NCBI GenBank assembly: GCA_041879295.1
Contig: CP047152.1
Location: forward strand, 5,027,501-5,091,500
From: Pseudomonas putida
Lineage (GTDB): Bacteria; Pseudomonadota; Gammaproteobacteria; Pseudomonadales; Pseudomonadaceae
Direction: 5' to 3'
DNA length: 64,000 nucleotides
In this document: piece after piece, positions 25,195 to 35,194 of the stretch
How the letters are laid out: each line of letters opens with the position of its first letter
Numbering within the stretch: position 1 is the stretch's first letter
Position numbers and translations under genes: made by a program
The notes under the pieces: generated by a model
Databases searched by the model: none
What the model was told of the DNA's origin: nothing
Seen by the model: only the letters and a program-made list of their open reading frames with translations

Positions 25195-26586
25195 TCACCC
25201 CATCGATCGCGCTGCCACCGGTTGCGCATGGCCCCTCGACGTCACGATCCCCAGGAAGGAAATCACGATCGCCAGGCCCAATGTCGAGCTCACTTCCGCC
25301 CGATGCTCAGGCGTGTACATCATCACCGCCAGCGCCCCGGCAATGAAAATGATCACCGCCCAGGTCAGGTACGGGAACAGCCACATGCGGAACTTCAGTT
25401 CGGTGTTCTCGCGCTCCAGACGGCGGCGCATGCGCAGCTGGGAGATGGCGATAACCATGTACACCAACAGGGCGATGGCGCCAGAGCTGGCCAGCAGGAA
25501 CTCGAACACGCCCTTCGGTGCGAAGTAGTTGAGGACCGCGATGGCCGCACCGATCAAGGTGCTGCCGAACACCGCAGCACGCGGTACACCGACCTTGGAG
25601 GTCTTGTTGAGGAAGGCCGGGGCGTCACCGCGCTTGGCCAGCGAGAACATCATCCGCGAAGCGATGTAGATCGACGAGTTCATGCAGCTGGTAACAGCTA
25701 CCAGTACCACCAGGTCGACCATGAATGCCGCGTTGGGGATGTTCATGATTTCCAGCGCACGCTGGTACGAACCCACCACCGCCAGCTGCGGGTCGTTCCA
25801 CGGCACCACCGAAATGATCACGAAGATCGACAGGATGTAGAAGGTGCTGATACGCCAGATCACCGAGCGAGTGGCCTTGGCGATGTTGCGCGACGGGTCG
25901 CTGGACTCGGACGCGGCGATGGTCACCGCCTCGGTGCCGATGAAGCTGAACATCACGGTGATGAATGCACCCACCACTGCCGACCAGCCTTTCGGCGCAA
26001 AGCCGCCGTACTCGGCAACCAAGGTACTCAGGCCGCTGACCTCGCGGTTGGGCAGCCAGCCCATCAGCGCGGCAAAGCCCAGGCCGATGAAGCCCAGAAT
26101 GGCGGTGACTTTGAGGATGGCGAACCAGAACTCGAACTCGCCGTACTTGGCCACGCTGAACAGGTTGGTACCTGCCAGCAGCAACACCGAAGCCAGGGCG
26201 AAGATCCAGCTGTCCACCTGCGGGAACCAGGCGTTCAGCACATGCCCGGCGGCCAATGCTTCGATAGGAATGACCAGTACCCAGAACCACCAGTACAACC
26301 AGCCGATGGTATAGCCGGCCCAGCGGCCAATGGCCTGGTCAGCGTAGGTGGAAAACGATCCGGTGTCGGGGTGTGCCACGGCCATTTCGCCGAGCATGCG
26401 CATGACCAGTACCACCAAGGTTCCGGCCACGAAATAGGAAATTATGGTTGCTGGCCCGGCTGCCGCGATGGCATGGCCAGAACCTACGAAAAGTCCGGCG
26501 CCGATGATGCCGGCGATGGACAGCATCGTTACGTGACGTGGCTTGAAACCTTGTGCAAGGTTGCCATCAGATCCCACGGTGTTCAT
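25195..26586 (-). CDS. gabP: Amino acid permease, GABA-permease (GabP) type
   Basis: 463 residues with about 12 membrane helices, an APC-superfamily amino acid permease. The first helix region carries SIAGIIGAGLFVGSG, the usual GxGxxxG-type substrate-binding loop of this group, and the GTEAVTIAASES segment of helix 6 is also typical. The GabP assignment rests on general similarity to gamma-aminobutyrate permeases; related beta-alanine or proline permeases cannot be excluded. It stands alone and ends at a clear intrinsic terminator. No catabolic partner gene is next to it. Confidence 0.7.
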   Translation of the reverse strand: MNTVGSDGNLAQGFKPRHVTMLSIAGIIGAGLFVGSGHAIAAAGPATIISYFVAGTLVVLVMRMLGEMAVAHPDTGSFSTYADQAIGRWAGYTIGWLYWWFWVLVIPIEALAAGHVLNAWFPQVDSWIFALASVLLLAGTNLFSVAKYGEFEFWFAILKVTAILGFIGLGFAALMGWLPNREVSGLSTLVAEYGGFAPKGWSAVVGAFITVMFSFIGTEAVTIAASESSDPSRNIAKATRSVIWRISTFYILSIFVIISVVPWNDPQLAVVGSYQRALEIMNIPNAAFMVDLVVLVAVTSCMNSSIYIASRMMFSLAKRGDAPAFLNKTSKVGVPRAAVFGSTLIGAAIAVLNYFAPKGVFEFLLASSGAIALLVYMVIAISQLRMRRRLERENTELKFRMWLFPYLTWAVIIFIAGALAVMMYTPEHRAEVSSTLGLAIVISFLGIVTSRGHAQPVAARSMG

Positions 26587-26904
26587 TGATGTTGTTCTCT
26601 TTTTGCTGACACAAGGAAGGACGGGCAGGCGTAGGCGAAAAATATCTCCTTTGAAATCAATAAGTCGACACGTTACTCGCGCTCTTTTGTTGATATTTGG
26701 AGCGCTTCACAGAGCAACGTGTCAGTGCAGGGCGGGCTTCATTTAATCCCCGCATGGCTGTAGGGAATTACACGAGAACGCCCCGGAACTGTTCGATCAC
26801 GACAGGGCATTTCCATCAACGCCAAATGTCGCGAATGGCATATCCGAACGCGCCACAGGCCCAAATGGAGCTTTTGTTTTTCATTTGAATGTGTGTTGTC
26901 TGTG

Positions 26905-27099
26905 CCGGCCCTTTCGCGGGTGAACCCGCTCCTACGATGGTGCGTGGCGACGGTACCGATTGATGAATGCGGTGGGGGCGGTGAATGACTGGGGGGATTG
27001 GCCGGCAGGTCGGGCCTATTCGCGGGTGAACCCGCTTCTACAAGGGTGCGTAGCGACACCACCGGTTGATGTAGGAGCGGGCTTGCCCGCGAAGAGGCC
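26905..27099. repeat. Cluster of three REP elements
   Basis: REP copies at about 26905-26935, 27011-27042 and 27071-27099, the last in inverted orientation. The last lies just after the gudD stop. The intervening sequence partly resembles the spacer of the ~105-bp composite repeats elsewhere in the window. Confidence 0.7.
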
Positions 27100-27106
27100 A
27101 GCAGCC

Positions 27107-28462
27107 TCAACGCACCAGGCAGGGTCGTTTGTTATCGAAGCGCCATCCCGGTATCAGGTACTGCATCGCCACGCCGTCATCCCGTGCCCCCAGCCCCATG
27201 TTGCGGTAGTACTCATGGGCCTTGGCCAGCTGGTCTTCATCCAGTTCCACGCCCAAGCCCGGGCGCGCCGGCACCCGCACATGCCCGTCGACAATGCGCA
27301 GCGGCTCACGGGTCAGGCGCTGGCCATCCTGCCAGATCCAGTGGGTGTCGATCGCCGTGATTTCACCCGGCGCCGCAGCCGCTACCTGGGTGAACATCGC
27401 CAGCGAAATGTCGAAGTGGTTATTGGAGTGAGAACCCCAGGTCAGCCCCCAGTCGTTGCACATCTGCGCCACCCTTACCGAACCCTGCAAGGTCCAGAAG
27501 TGCGGATCGGCCAGCGGAATGTCCACCGACTGCAACTGAATGGCATGGCCCATCTGTCGCCAGTCGGTGGCAATCATGTTGGTCGCGGTAGGCAGGCCGG
27601 TGGCGCGGCGGAATTCGGCCATCACCTCGCGGCCCGAGTAACCATTCTCGGCGCCGCACGGGTCTTCGGCGTACGCCAGGACATCGTGCTTGTCGCGGCA
27701 CAGGGCAATGGCCTCCTTTAGCGACCACGCGCCATTGGGGTCGAGCGTGATGCGCGCTTCGGGGAAGCGTTCGGCCAGCGCTGTCACGGCCTCCATCTCT
27801 TGTTCACCGCGCAGCACGCCGCCCTTGAGCTTGAAGTCGCTGAAGCCATAGCGCGCCTTGGCGGCCTCGGCCAGCCGCACCACTGCTTCCGGGGTCAGGG
27901 CCTTTTCGTGGCGCAGGCGGAACCAGTCGTCATCGCTGTCGGCTTCGTTGCGATAAGCCAGGTCGGTCTGCTGGCGGTCGCCGATGTAGAACAGGTAGCC
28001 GAGCATCTTCACCGCATCCCGTTGCTGCCCCTCGCCCAGCAGTGCCGCCATCGGCACGTTCAGGTGCTGGCCGAGCAGGTCGAGCAATGCCGATTCGATG
28101 GCCGTTACCGCATGCACGGTGATGCGCAGGTCGAAGGTCTGCAGGCCGCGGCCTGCCGAGTCGCGGTTGGCGAAGGTCTGGCGCATGGCATTGAGCACAC
28201 GCTGGTAGTGGCCGATCGGCTGACCGACCACCAGGCTGCGGGCGTCCTCCAGGGTCTGGCGAATGTTCTCGCCGCCGGGCACTTCACCCAGGCCGGTATT
28301 GCCGGCGCTGTCGCGCAGCACCACTACGTTGCGGGTGAAGAACGGGCCATGGGCGCCACTGAGGTTCAGCAGCATGCTGTCATGGCCGGCCACGGGGACC
28401 ACGCGCAGGTCGGTGACCACCGGGGTGCTGGCATTTACGGCGGGATTGGTCTGCAGATTCAT
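27107..28462 (-). CDS. gudD: D-glucarate dehydratase
   Basis: 451 residues from ATG 28462; an upstream extension to 28567 is not needed. This is an enolase-superfamily protein with DFKLKGG as the KxK base, ITLDPNGAW and an ED metal site, and a GSHSNNH segment for the catalytic His. All fit glucarate dehydratase, which turns D-glucarate (and L-idarate) into 5-keto-4-deoxyglucarate in the cytoplasm. It is 19 bases downstream of the MFS transporter on the same strand. The pair and the divergent GntR regulator form a glucarate use locus. Length matches the family. Confidence 0.9.
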   Translation of the reverse strand: MNLQTNPAVNASTPVVTDLRVVPVAGHDSMLLNLSGAHGPFFTRNVVVLRDSAGNTGLGEVPGGENIRQTLEDARSLVVGQPIGHYQRVLNAMRQTFANRDSAGRGLQTFDLRITVHAVTAIESALLDLLGQHLNVPMAALLGEGQQRDAVKMLGYLFYIGDRQQTDLAYRNEADSDDDWFRLRHEKALTPEAVVRLAEAAKARYGFSDFKLKGGVLRGEQEMEAVTALAERFPEARITLDPNGAWSLKEAIALCRDKHDVLAYAEDPCGAENGYSGREVMAEFRRATGLPTATNMIATDWRQMGHAIQLQSVDIPLADPHFWTLQGSVRVAQMCNDWGLTWGSHSNNHFDISLAMFTQVAAAAPGEITAIDTHWIWQDGQRLTREPLRIVDGHVRVPARPGLGVELDEDQLAKAHEYYRNMGLGARDDGVAMQYLIPGWRFDNKRPCLVR

Positions 28463-28481
28463 GGTTGTTGTCTCGCAGTCA

Positions 28482-29834
28482 TCAGTGGGTCTGGCCCAAG
28501 GCCGAAGGGGCCTTGAGGTCATCGGAAGGGACGCCCTTGGGGCGAATGCGTACGAAGAAGATGGCAATCGCCGCCAGCACCGAGGTCACCGCCAGGCCGT
28601 ACAGCCCGCCCTGGATCGAGCCAGTCTGCTGCTCCAGCAAGCCGAAGGTGGTGGGGGCAACGAAGCCGCCGAGGTTGCCGACCGAGTTGATCAGGGCAAT
28701 CACCGCCGCAGCGATGCGGGCGTCCAGGTAGCCCTGGGGGATTGGCCAGAACAGTGACGACGCTGACTTGAAGCCGATCGCGGCGAAGCACACGGCGACG
28801 AAGGCGAACACCGGCCCACCCGTGGTGGACATGAACATGCCCGTGGCAGCGACCAGCAGGGCGCCGGCCACCCAGGCCTGCTGGAACTTCCAGCGAGCGG
28901 AACCGGCGGCGAAGGCGTACATGGCCAGGATCGAGATCAGCCAAGGGATCGAGTTGAAGAAACCGACCTGCATGTCACTGAGGTCGCCCATGCGCTTGAT
29001 GATGCTGGGCAGCCAGAAGGTCGCGGCATAGATGGTCAGCTGGATGCAGAAGTAGATCAGGCAGAACAGCACGATCTGGCGGTCCTTGAGCAGGCTCCAG
29101 GCCGACGGCCTGACCGCGCCGATGGCCTCACGCGCTTGCTGCTCGCGGTCGATGGTGGCGACCAGCGCGTCCTGCTCGGCCTTGCTCAGCCACTTGGCGT
29201 CCTGCGGCCTGGAGTCGAGCCAGAAAAACACGAAAAAGCACAGTGCTACCGAGGCCATGCCTTCGATGAACAGCATCCACTGCCAGCCATGCAGGCCCAG
29301 GCCCTGGATTTGCATCAACGCCCCGGCCAGCGGCCCGGAAATCAGCGAGGCCAGCGCCGAGCCACTGAGGAAGATGGCAATGGCTTTGCCGCGCTCAGCC
29401 GCCGGCAGCCAACGGGTGAAGTAGTAGATCACCCCCGGAAAGAAGCCCGCTTCGGCAACACCGAGCAGAAAGCGCAGCACGTAGAACTGGGTTTCGTTCT
29501 GCACGAAGGCCATGGCCGTGGCCACAAGCCCCCAGGTGAACATGATGCGGGTCAGCCACAGCCGCGCCCCCACCTTCTGCAGCAGCATGTTCGAAGGGAC
29601 TTCGAACAGCGCGTAACCGATGAAGAACAGCCCGGCACCAAAGCCAAAGGCCGCAGCGCTGATGCCCAGGTCGCTTTCCAGGTGCGGGCGGACGAAGCCG
29701 ATGTTGACGCGGTCGAGGTAGTTGACGATGAACATGATGACGAACAGCGGCAGGACGTGGCGCTTGACCTTGGCCACGGCACTGGCCAACGCGTCGCCTT
29801 CATGCCGGGCAGACGGAGCGAGGGTGTCGTTCAC
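28482..29834 (-). CDS. gudP: MFS glucarate/galactarate-type transporter
   Basis: 450 residues with 12 predicted membrane helices and the anion:cation symporter signature ([16 protein letters not shown] near the start, [10 protein letters not shown] near helix 5). I prefer the GTG at 29834, with GGGAG eight bases upstream; a GTG at 29849 also exists. It should import aldarates such as glucarate by proton symport. It leads the gudP-gudD operon. Its promoter region contains a TTGTACGACAA operator that matches one at the divergent regulator. Confidence 0.8.
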   Translation of the reverse strand: MNDTLAPSARHEGDALASAVAKVKRHVLPLFVIMFIVNYLDRVNIGFVRPHLESDLGISAAAFGFGAGLFFIGYALFEVPSNMLLQKVGARLWLTRIMFTWGLVATAMAFVQNETQFYVLRFLLGVAEAGFFPGVIYYFTRWLPAAERGKAIAIFLSGSALASLISGPLAGALMQIQGLGLHGWQWMLFIEGMASVALCFFVFFWLDSRPQDAKWLSKAEQDALVATIDREQQAREAIGAVRPSAWSLLKDRQIVLFCLIYFCIQLTIYAATFWLPSIIKRMGDLSDMQVGFFNSIPWLISILAMYAFAAGSARWKFQQAWVAGALLVAATGMFMSTTGGPVFAFVAVCFAAIGFKSASSLFWPIPQGYLDARIAAAVIALINSVGNLGGFVAPTTFGLLEQQTGSIQGGLYGLAVTSVLAAIAIFFVRIRPKGVPSDDLKAPSALGQTH

Positions 29835-29913
29835 TTGCGGATCTCCCACTAATTGTTTTTGTGCGGGTCGGGTTGTCTGACATGGCAGTGGGGAGGAGCT
29901 TATGCGCAGCGAG

Positions 29914-29926
29914 GTTGTACGACAAG
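29914..29926. promoter_or_regulatory. FadR-type operator, gudP side
   Basis: GTTGTACGACAAG, with TTGT/ACAA half sites. It is the reverse-complement match of the second site at 30059-30071. It lies 80-92 bases upstream of the gudP start, consistent with regulator binding across the promoter. Confidence 0.6.
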
Positions 29927-30058
29927 ATCATTAACGTCGGCAAAATAGCAAAATACAAGCTGTCATAATGCCAATCTGATCCTAACGTGCAAAAACAGCT
30001 CAACTACATGCTGATTAGGATGCGCGAAAAATCGGCAAAAAATATTTCTATCGATTAA

Positions 30059-30071
30059 CTTGTCGTACAAG
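30059..30071. promoter_or_regulatory. FadR-type operator, regulator side
   Basis: CTTGTCGTACAAG, 23 bases before the regulator ATG. Reverse complement of the first site over 12 of 13 bases. A site this close to its own start suggests autorepression. Confidence 0.65.
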
Positions 30072-30093
30072 CTAATCAAGAAGCGGATCACGC

Positions 30094-30795
30094 ATGGAAC
30101 CGCAACACGCTCGCAAACGCGGCCATAGCCGCGCCCATGACCTGGTTTCCAGCCTGACCCAGCAGATTTTGCTGGGCACCTTCAAACCAGGCGACAAACT
30201 GCCTTCGGAAAACACCTTGGTACGCGAGCACGGTGTCAGCCGCACAGTGGTCCGCGAAGCCTTGTCGAAGCTGCAGGCCTCTGGGCTGGTGGAGCCGCGC
30301 CACGGGATCGGTACGTTCGTGATGGAGCGCCAGGCCCAGGCCGGCCTGCGCGTTGCGGCGGAGAGCGCGGCGAATGTGCGCGATCTGCTGGAGCTGCGTA
30401 TTGGCCTTGAGGGCCAGGCTGCCGCGCTGGCCGCACTGCGTCGTGATGAGGGGCAATTGGCGCGCATGCGCCAGGCGCTGGATGACTATCAGGACCTGGC
30501 CGCTGCCGGCGACAGCTGCATCGAAGCCGACCGGCGCTTTCACCTGCTGATTGCCGAGGCCACCGGCAATCTGTACTTCACCGAGATGCTGCAGCAACTG
30601 GGTAACGGCCTGATTCCGCGCAACCGCATGGCCCAGGCCGAGCGCGCGGGGGCCAAGCTGGCGCGGCAAGCGTACCTGGCCAACCTGGAGCATGAGGCGA
30701 TCCTCAATGCCATCCGCCGACAAGACCCGGATGCCGCGCGGGCGGCGGTGTGCCTGCACCTGTCCAACAGCCGCGACCGGCTACTGCCAGACTGA
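30094..30795 (+). CDS. FadR-subfamily GntR regulator of the glucarate locus
   Basis: 233 residues. The winged helix occupies ~12-78, with KLPSENTLVREHGVSRTVVREAL as the GntR helix-turn-helix. The all-helical FCD effector domain covers ~95-225, with Asp and His residues (DRRFHLLIAEATGN, HEAILNAI, HL near the end) placed to bind a metal ion and ligand. It is divergent from gudP and two matching operators lie between them, so it most likely represses gudP-gudD until an aldarate binds. Confidence 0.85.
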   Translation: MEPQHARKRGHSRAHDLVSSLTQQILLGTFKPGDKLPSENTLVREHGVSRTVVREALSKLQASGLVEPRHGIGTFVMERQAQAGLRVAAESAANVRDLLELRIGLEGQAAALAALRRDEGQLARMRQALDDYQDLAAAGDSCIEADRRFHLLIAEATGNLYFTEMLQQLGNGLIPRNRMAQAERAGAKLARQAYLANLEHEAILNAIRRQDPDAARAAVCLHLSNSRDRLLPD

Positions 30796-30884
30796 CTGTC
30801 AGGCAGTGCAAGGCCTCGGGCTTGATGCTACGAATTAGAGTGGTGTGCAGGGTGGCCGTCACGTCCAGCTACCCTGCCCTCACT

Positions 30885-31895
30885 TCACCAAGTCAGGCAG
30901 ATCTTGCCGAAGTGCCGGTTGCTCTCCTGGTAACGGAACGCCTCGACGATCTGTTCCAGCTCGAAATGCTTGTCTACCACCGGCCGCAGGCCGTTGGCGT
31001 CGATCGCCCGCACCATCGCCTGCTGCTGCGCCCGGCTGCCAACCAGCACCCCTTGCAGCCGAATCTGCCGCACCAGCGCCTGCACCAGCGGCAACTGCCC
31101 GGCCACCCCGGTAAGGATGCCGATCAGCGAAACATGCCCGCCAATGCGCGCGGCAATCATCGACTGCTCCAGCGTCGCCGGGCCGCCCACTTCAATCACA
31201 TGATCGACGCCGCGGTTGCCAGTCAGTTCGCGCACCTTCTCACCCCATGCCGGGGTGCTCTTGTAGTTGATCAGGTGGTCGGCACCTAGGGCCTTCAGGC
31301 GCTCCAGCTTGGCATCGCTGGACGAGGTGGCGATCACGGTCGCGCCCGCCAGCTTGGCGAACTGCAGGGCGAAAATCGATACACCGCCGGTACCCTGCAC
31401 CAGCACCGTGTCGCCGGGTTTGAGGTGATCATCGCTCATCAGCGCGCGCCAGGCGGTAAGGCCGGCGGTGGTCAGGGTGGCAGCCTCGGCATGGCTGAAA
31501 CCCTGAGGTGCCAGGGTGAAGGCGGTGGCGCGGGCAGTCACCTGCTCACGGGCGTAGCCATCGATGCCGTCGCCGGGCACCCCGGCAAAGCCCTCGACAT
31601 TGGCCTGGCCATCGAGCCAGTCGGGGAAGAAGGTGCTGACCACATTGTCGCCGACCTGGAACTCAGTGACGCCAGCCCCCACTGCAACCACCTCGCCGGC
31701 GCCATCGGCCATGGGGATGCGTCGCTCGCTCGGGCCCCACATGCCGCTGACCACGGCGAAATCGTGGTAGTTGAGGGAACTGGCGTGCAGGCGTACGGTA
31801 ATCTCGCCGGCCTGGGGGGCCTGGGCCTCGCAGGTGCCGACCTCGACCTTGTCGTAGCCGCCGCCGGGTTGTACGTAGATGGCCTTGCTGCTCAT
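30885..31895 (-). CDS. NAD(P)-dependent alcohol dehydrogenase / quinone reductase, MDR family
   Basis: 336 residues. A GroES-like N-terminal domain has LNYHD near residue 41. The Rossmann motif is GTGGVSIFA near 167, followed by LKALGADHLINY and DHVIEVGG. The usual catalytic zinc Cys is replaced by the LNYHD pattern and no structural-zinc Cys cluster is visible, so zinc-free quinone reductase-like activity is as likely as alcohol oxidation. It stands alone, with a REP pair downstream of its start side. The natural substrate is unknown. Confidence 0.75.
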   Translation of the reverse strand: MSSKAIYVQPGGGYDKVEVGTCEAQAPQAGEITVRLHASSLNYHDFAVVSGMWGPSERRIPMADGAGEVVAVGAGVTEFQVGDNVVSTFFPDWLDGQANVEGFAGVPGDGIDGYAREQVTARATAFTLAPQGFSHAEAATLTTAGLTAWRALMSDDHLKPGDTVLVQGTGGVSIFALQFAKLAGATVIATSSSDAKLERLKALGADHLINYKSTPAWGEKVRELTGNRGVDHVIEVGGPATLEQSMIAARIGGHVSLIGILTGVAGQLPLVQALVRQIRLQGVLVGSRAQQQAMVRAIDANGLRPVVDKHFELEQIVEAFRYQESNRHFGKICLTW

Positions 31896-31946
31896 GGGTG
31901 GGTCTCCGTATCAGAGCAAAGAATGGGGTTCAGCATAGACAGATCC

Positions 31947-32040
31947 GGCCCTTTCGCGGGCACGACCGCCCCCACAGGGGCACCACAGGCCCCGAGAGGT
32001 GCGCAATACCTGTGGGAGCGGGCATGCCCGCGAAGAGGCC
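31947..32040. repeat. REP inverted pair
   Basis: Two REP units (31947-31980 and 32010-32040) in opposite orientation with a ~29-base spacer, in the gap between the HAD phosphatase and the dehydrogenase. Confidence 0.75.
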
Positions 32041-32059
32041 CGCATTGCCAAAACAAGCG

Positions 32060-32650
32060 TCAGCCCAGCATCACCTTCAACGCCCGGCAATCCGCCGCAT
32101 GCCAATCCACCAGCTCTGGCCAGGGGTTGTCCGGCAGGTTCACCAGCACCGTGCGTGCCCCCGCAGCCCGCCCACAGTCCAGGTCAAAGCGGTAATCCCC
32201 CACCATCACCAGTTCGCTCGGTGTCACACCCCAGGCGCTGGCAATCTTCAGCAGCCCATCCGGGCTCGGCTTGGGCGCAGCCTCGTCACGCCCGAGAATG
32301 TGTTCCACCGGGAAGCAGTCCGCCAGGCCGATGGCCTCCAGCGTTACATGCGCAAGCTCACGCGCATTGCGGGTCAGAATACCCAGCCGGCACCCGCGCT
32401 CGGCCAACTCGCGCACCAGTTCCACCGCCCCGGTGGCCGCCGTGGAAGCCATTGCCAGGTCCCTTTCGTGTTCCAGCAACCAGGCATGCTTGGCCGCCGC
32501 TTCCGCCGCCGGCAAGGCCGCCAGGTGGGTGAGGATGTCGTGTTCGGCCGGGATGTCCAGCGCCACCCGAATGGCGGCGAAGTCGTGCACGGCCACGGTC
32601 AGGGTGCCGTCCATGTCGAACACCCAGTTGCGCACCTCGCCCAGGCTCAT
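32060..32650 (-). CDS. HAD-family hydrolase (phosphoglycolate phosphatase-like)
   Basis: 196 residues from ATG 32650, which overlaps the tesB stop as ATGA. Motif I is FDMDGTL near residue 12, motif II is the Thr of ILTRN, motif III is the Lys in PKPSPDGLL, and motif IV is GDYRFDLDCG. A C1-type cap lies between I and II. This is a phosphomonoesterase of unknown substrate. The close coupling to the acyl-CoA thioesterase may be only transcriptional. Confidence 0.8.
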   Translation of the reverse strand: MSLGEVRNWVFDMDGTLTVAVHDFAAIRVALDIPAEHDILTHLAALPAAEAAAKHAWLLEHERDLAMASTAATGAVELVRELAERGCRLGILTRNARELAHVTLEAIGLADCFPVEHILGRDEAAPKPSPDGLLKIASAWGVTPSELVMVGDYRFDLDCGRAAGARTVLVNLPDNPWPELVDWHAADCRALKVMLG

Positions 32651-33516
32651 GCCCAATCCTTGCGATGGCGAATCAGGCCTTCCTGGCTCGACGATGCCAC
32701 CAGCTGCCCGGCCTGGTTGAAAATGCTGCCGCGGCAGAAACCACGGGAATTGCCGGCCCAGGGGCTATCGGTGGCGTACAGCAGCCACTCGTCGGCGCGC
32801 AGGTTGCCGTGAAACCACAGCGAATGGTCGAGGCTGGCGATCTGCATGTCGCGCTGCCACACCGATTTGCCATGGGGCAGCAACGCCGTGGTCAGCAGGC
32901 CGAAGTCCGAGGCGTAGGCCAGCATGTACTTGTGCAGGGCAGGCACGTCAGGCAGGTTGCCGTCGGCGCGGAACCAGGCGTATTTCACCGGGTCGCCCGG
33001 TTTGGGGTTGAACGGGTCGCGCTCGGTGACCGGGCGGATCTCGATCGGCTTGGCGCACAGCACCTTGTCGCGGATGCGCTCGGGCAGCTGGTCGGCCATG
33101 GCACGGGCCAGTTCGACCTCGGTAGGCAGGTTTTCCGGGCCGACCACGTCAGGCATCTGCGCCTGGTGCTCGAAGCCTTCCTCGTCGTACTGGAACGATG
33201 CGCTGCAGGTGAAGATGGTCTGGCCCTTCTGGATCGCCGTCACCCGCCGTGTACTGAAGCTGCCGCCATCGCGCACGCGGTCTACCGAGTACACCACTGG
33301 AAGGCTGGCATCGCCCGGGCGCAGGAAGTAGCCGTGCAACGAATGCACATGGCGCGCGTCCTCGACTGTCTGACTGGCAGCCGACAACGACTGGCCCAGC
33401 ACCTGCCCACCGTAAAGCTGGCGGAAGCCCAGGTCCTGGCTACGTCCACGGAACAGGTTCTCCTCGATGGATTCGAGGCTCAACAGGTCGACCAGGTCGT
33501 CCAACACATGACTCAT
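32647..33516 (-). CDS. tesB: Acyl-CoA thioesterase II
   Basis: 289 residues with the double hot-dog fold of TesB. The first half contains LYGGQVLGQSLSAASQTV, and the second half ends in ASLDHSLWFHGNLRADEWLLY, with an Asp/Thr/Gln active site expected around DHS. It hydrolyses medium- and long-chain acyl-CoA to the free acid and CoA. Length and motifs match the family (E. coli 286). It heads a two-gene run with the HAD hydrolase. Confidence 0.9.
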   Translation of the reverse strand: MSHVLDDLVDLLSLESIEENLFRGRSQDLGFRQLYGGQVLGQSLSAASQTVEDARHVHSLHGYFLRPGDASLPVVYSVDRVRDGGSFSTRRVTAIQKGQTIFTCSASFQYDEEGFEHQAQMPDVVGPENLPTEVELARAMADQLPERIRDKVLCAKPIEIRPVTERDPFNPKPGDPVKYAWFRADGNLPDVPALHKYMLAYASDFGLLTTALLPHGKSVWQRDMQIASLDHSLWFHGNLRADEWLLYATDSPWAGNSRGFCRGSIFNQAGQLVASSSQEGLIRHRKDWA

Positions 33517-33529
33517 CGGGGGATCTCCG

Positions 33530-33573
33530 TAGGAGCGAGCCTAGCTCGCGATGCGCCGCCCGAGCGGCGCTCG
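33530..33573. repeat. Variant REP-like hairpin pair
   Basis: GCGAGC/GCTCGC (33535-33549) and GCGCCGC/GCGGCGC (33553-33570) form two adjacent hairpins. The flank TAGGAGCGAGC is like REP sequence but the stem differs, so this is a second repeat type or a diverged copy. Confidence 0.5.
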
Positions 33574-33665
33574 ATTTCACAGGCGCTGAACGTGTTACGG
33601 GCAAGCGCCTTCCAAGTAGGCAAATGATACAGCGTTTGTCATTCGCGCCGGGCATGGCCGTGCAT

Positions 33666-34235
33666 TCAGGCGCGCAGGGTGCGCTCCCAGTGCGCGCGGT
33701 CAATGCGGTACAGCACATGCGGGCGCAGTGGGTGGCCAGTGGGCAGGCGGGGGTGCTCGAAACTGCCGTGTGGGTCCTGCTGCATGCCGATGGCTTGCAT
33801 CACCTTTTGCGACGGCAGGTTGCATTCGCTAGTGAATGACACGACCTCCTCCAGGCGCAACTGGGCAAAAGCACAACGCAGGCAGGTCCACGCCGCTTCG
33901 CTGGCAAAGCCAAGGCCCCAGTGGCGACGGGCCAGGCGCCAGCCAATCTCTACGGCGGGGGTGAAATCGGCGTCAAAGCCCACGTGCAGCAAGCCAGTCA
34001 TGCCGATGAACGCGCCGCTGTCCTTGCGCTCCAGGGCCCACAAACCAAAACCGTATTCATTGAAGTGCCCACGCACCCGGCCGATCAACGCAGCGGCCTC
34101 AAGACGCGTCAACGGCGCCGGAAAGTAACGCATTACCTGCGGGTCGGCGCACAGCGCGGCGAACTCGCGCAGGTCGTCGTCATGCCATTGGCGCAGCACC
34201 AGCCGTGCGCTTTCCAGTTCAAGAATAGGGGTCAT
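33666..34235 (-). CDS. GNAT acetyltransferase, RimJ/RimL type
   Basis: 189 residues of the RimJ/RimL-like GNAT group. The first strand is SARLVLRQWHDDDL, and the acetyl-CoA loop region WRLARRHWGLGFASEA replaces the usual Q/RxxGxG/A. The VVSFTSECNLPSQKVMQAIG segment is the family's motif B. It should transfer an acetyl group to a protein N-terminus or a small amine. The substrate is unknown. No partner gene is nearby. Confidence 0.8.
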   Translation of the reverse strand: MTPILELESARLVLRQWHDDDLREFAALCADPQVMRYFPAPLTRLEAAALIGRVRGHFNEYGFGLWALERKDSGAFIGMTGLLHVGFDADFTPAVEIGWRLARRHWGLGFASEAAWTCLRCAFAQLRLEEVVSFTSECNLPSQKVMQAIGMQQDPHGSFEHPRLPTGHPLRPHVLYRIDRAHWERTLRA

Positions 34236-34414
34236 CGGGCCTGCTCCGGTTTTGCCGTGTTGCAGTTTACAGCGTAGGCGCGGGCGCGGGTTTCACCCAG
34301 CCGGTAGTAGCCGAATGCAATTTTCACACGCCCTTCACCGGCCCCCGACAGGCCACTTGGCAGGATGCCGCCATCCCTGCCGTGCCAAGCACGGCTATGC
34401 CAACGGAGCCACAC

Positions 34415-35101
34415 ATGCAATCGAGCAATACCCTGGGGCACTCTGCCATTCACGCCCGGCGCAAGCGACGCCTGACCCGCAAAGCCCTCGGAGCCGCCCT
34501 GGGCCTGTGTATGGTCGTGGCGGCGTTGACCACCTGGCTGGCGACGAGGACGCATATCGTGGACCTTGGCAACGAGCAACAACTGAGTGACAGCGGCCTG
34601 CTGCAGGACTGGGCCGAAGGTGCGGTGATCGTGATGATCCGCCACGCTGAACGCTGCGACAGCGCCCCCGGCCCTTGCCTGGACGACCCCACGGGTATCA
34701 CCCTCAGCGGTAGCCAGGCCGCTGCCCGCGTTGGCCAGGGGCTGCACCGGCTGGGTCTGAACAACGCCGACTTGCTCACCAGCCCGAAACTGCGCACCCG
34801 GCAAACCGCGCACTTCATCCTCGGCCAGGCGGTGGTCAGCGAAGACTGGCTGGAAAGCTGCGACAGCCAGTTCGCCAACGAAGCGCTTGCACACAAACGC
34901 GCGGGCCACAACCTGGTGCTGGTGACTCACAACGGCTGCATCGACCACTTTGCCCGCCAGCAGCACGTTGCCGGCGGCGAACGTCAAAGCAACTATGCCA
35001 GCGCCCTGTTCGTATCGGTGGATAGCAATGGCAAGGCCCGCATCCTGGGGCGCCTGAACGAACCGGACTGGCAACGGGTACTGGCCAGCGCCGCAAAGTG
35101 A
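34415..35101 (+). CDS. Membrane-anchored histidine phosphatase
   Basis: 228 residues from ATG 34415, with CGGAG seven bases upstream. A cytoplasmic basic N-terminus leads into one membrane helix (~23-42), and the rest should be periplasmic. The histidine phosphatase motif is VMIRHAERCD, with a second catalytic His in LVLVTHNGCID. The Ais-like group acts on phosphorylated envelope sugars such as LPS heptose; that substrate is a guess here. The gene stands alone, 93 bases before the HDAC-like gene. Confidence 0.75.
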   Translation: MQSSNTLGHSAIHARRKRRLTRKALGAALGLCMVVAALTTWLATRTHIVDLGNEQQLSDSGLLQDWAEGAVIVMIRHAERCDSAPGPCLDDPTGITLSGSQAAARVGQGLHRLGLNNADLLTSPKLRTRQTAHFILGQAVVSEDWLESCDSQFANEALAHKRAGHNLVLVTHNGCIDHFARQQHVAGGERQSNYASALFVSVDSNGKARILGRLNEPDWQRVLASAAK

Positions 35102-35194
35102 TACGGGCCACAGCAATCCCGTGCAGGCGATTGAGCAGCAAAGCTGGCCCGGCCATGGCAAGATCAGGACCTGGCCCTGATTACGACCTCAACC

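Noticed and set aside
25222..26589. 455-residue plus-strand frame opposite the permease
   Set aside because: His/Arg/Gln-rich shadow without recognisable domains; the permease has full membrane topology.
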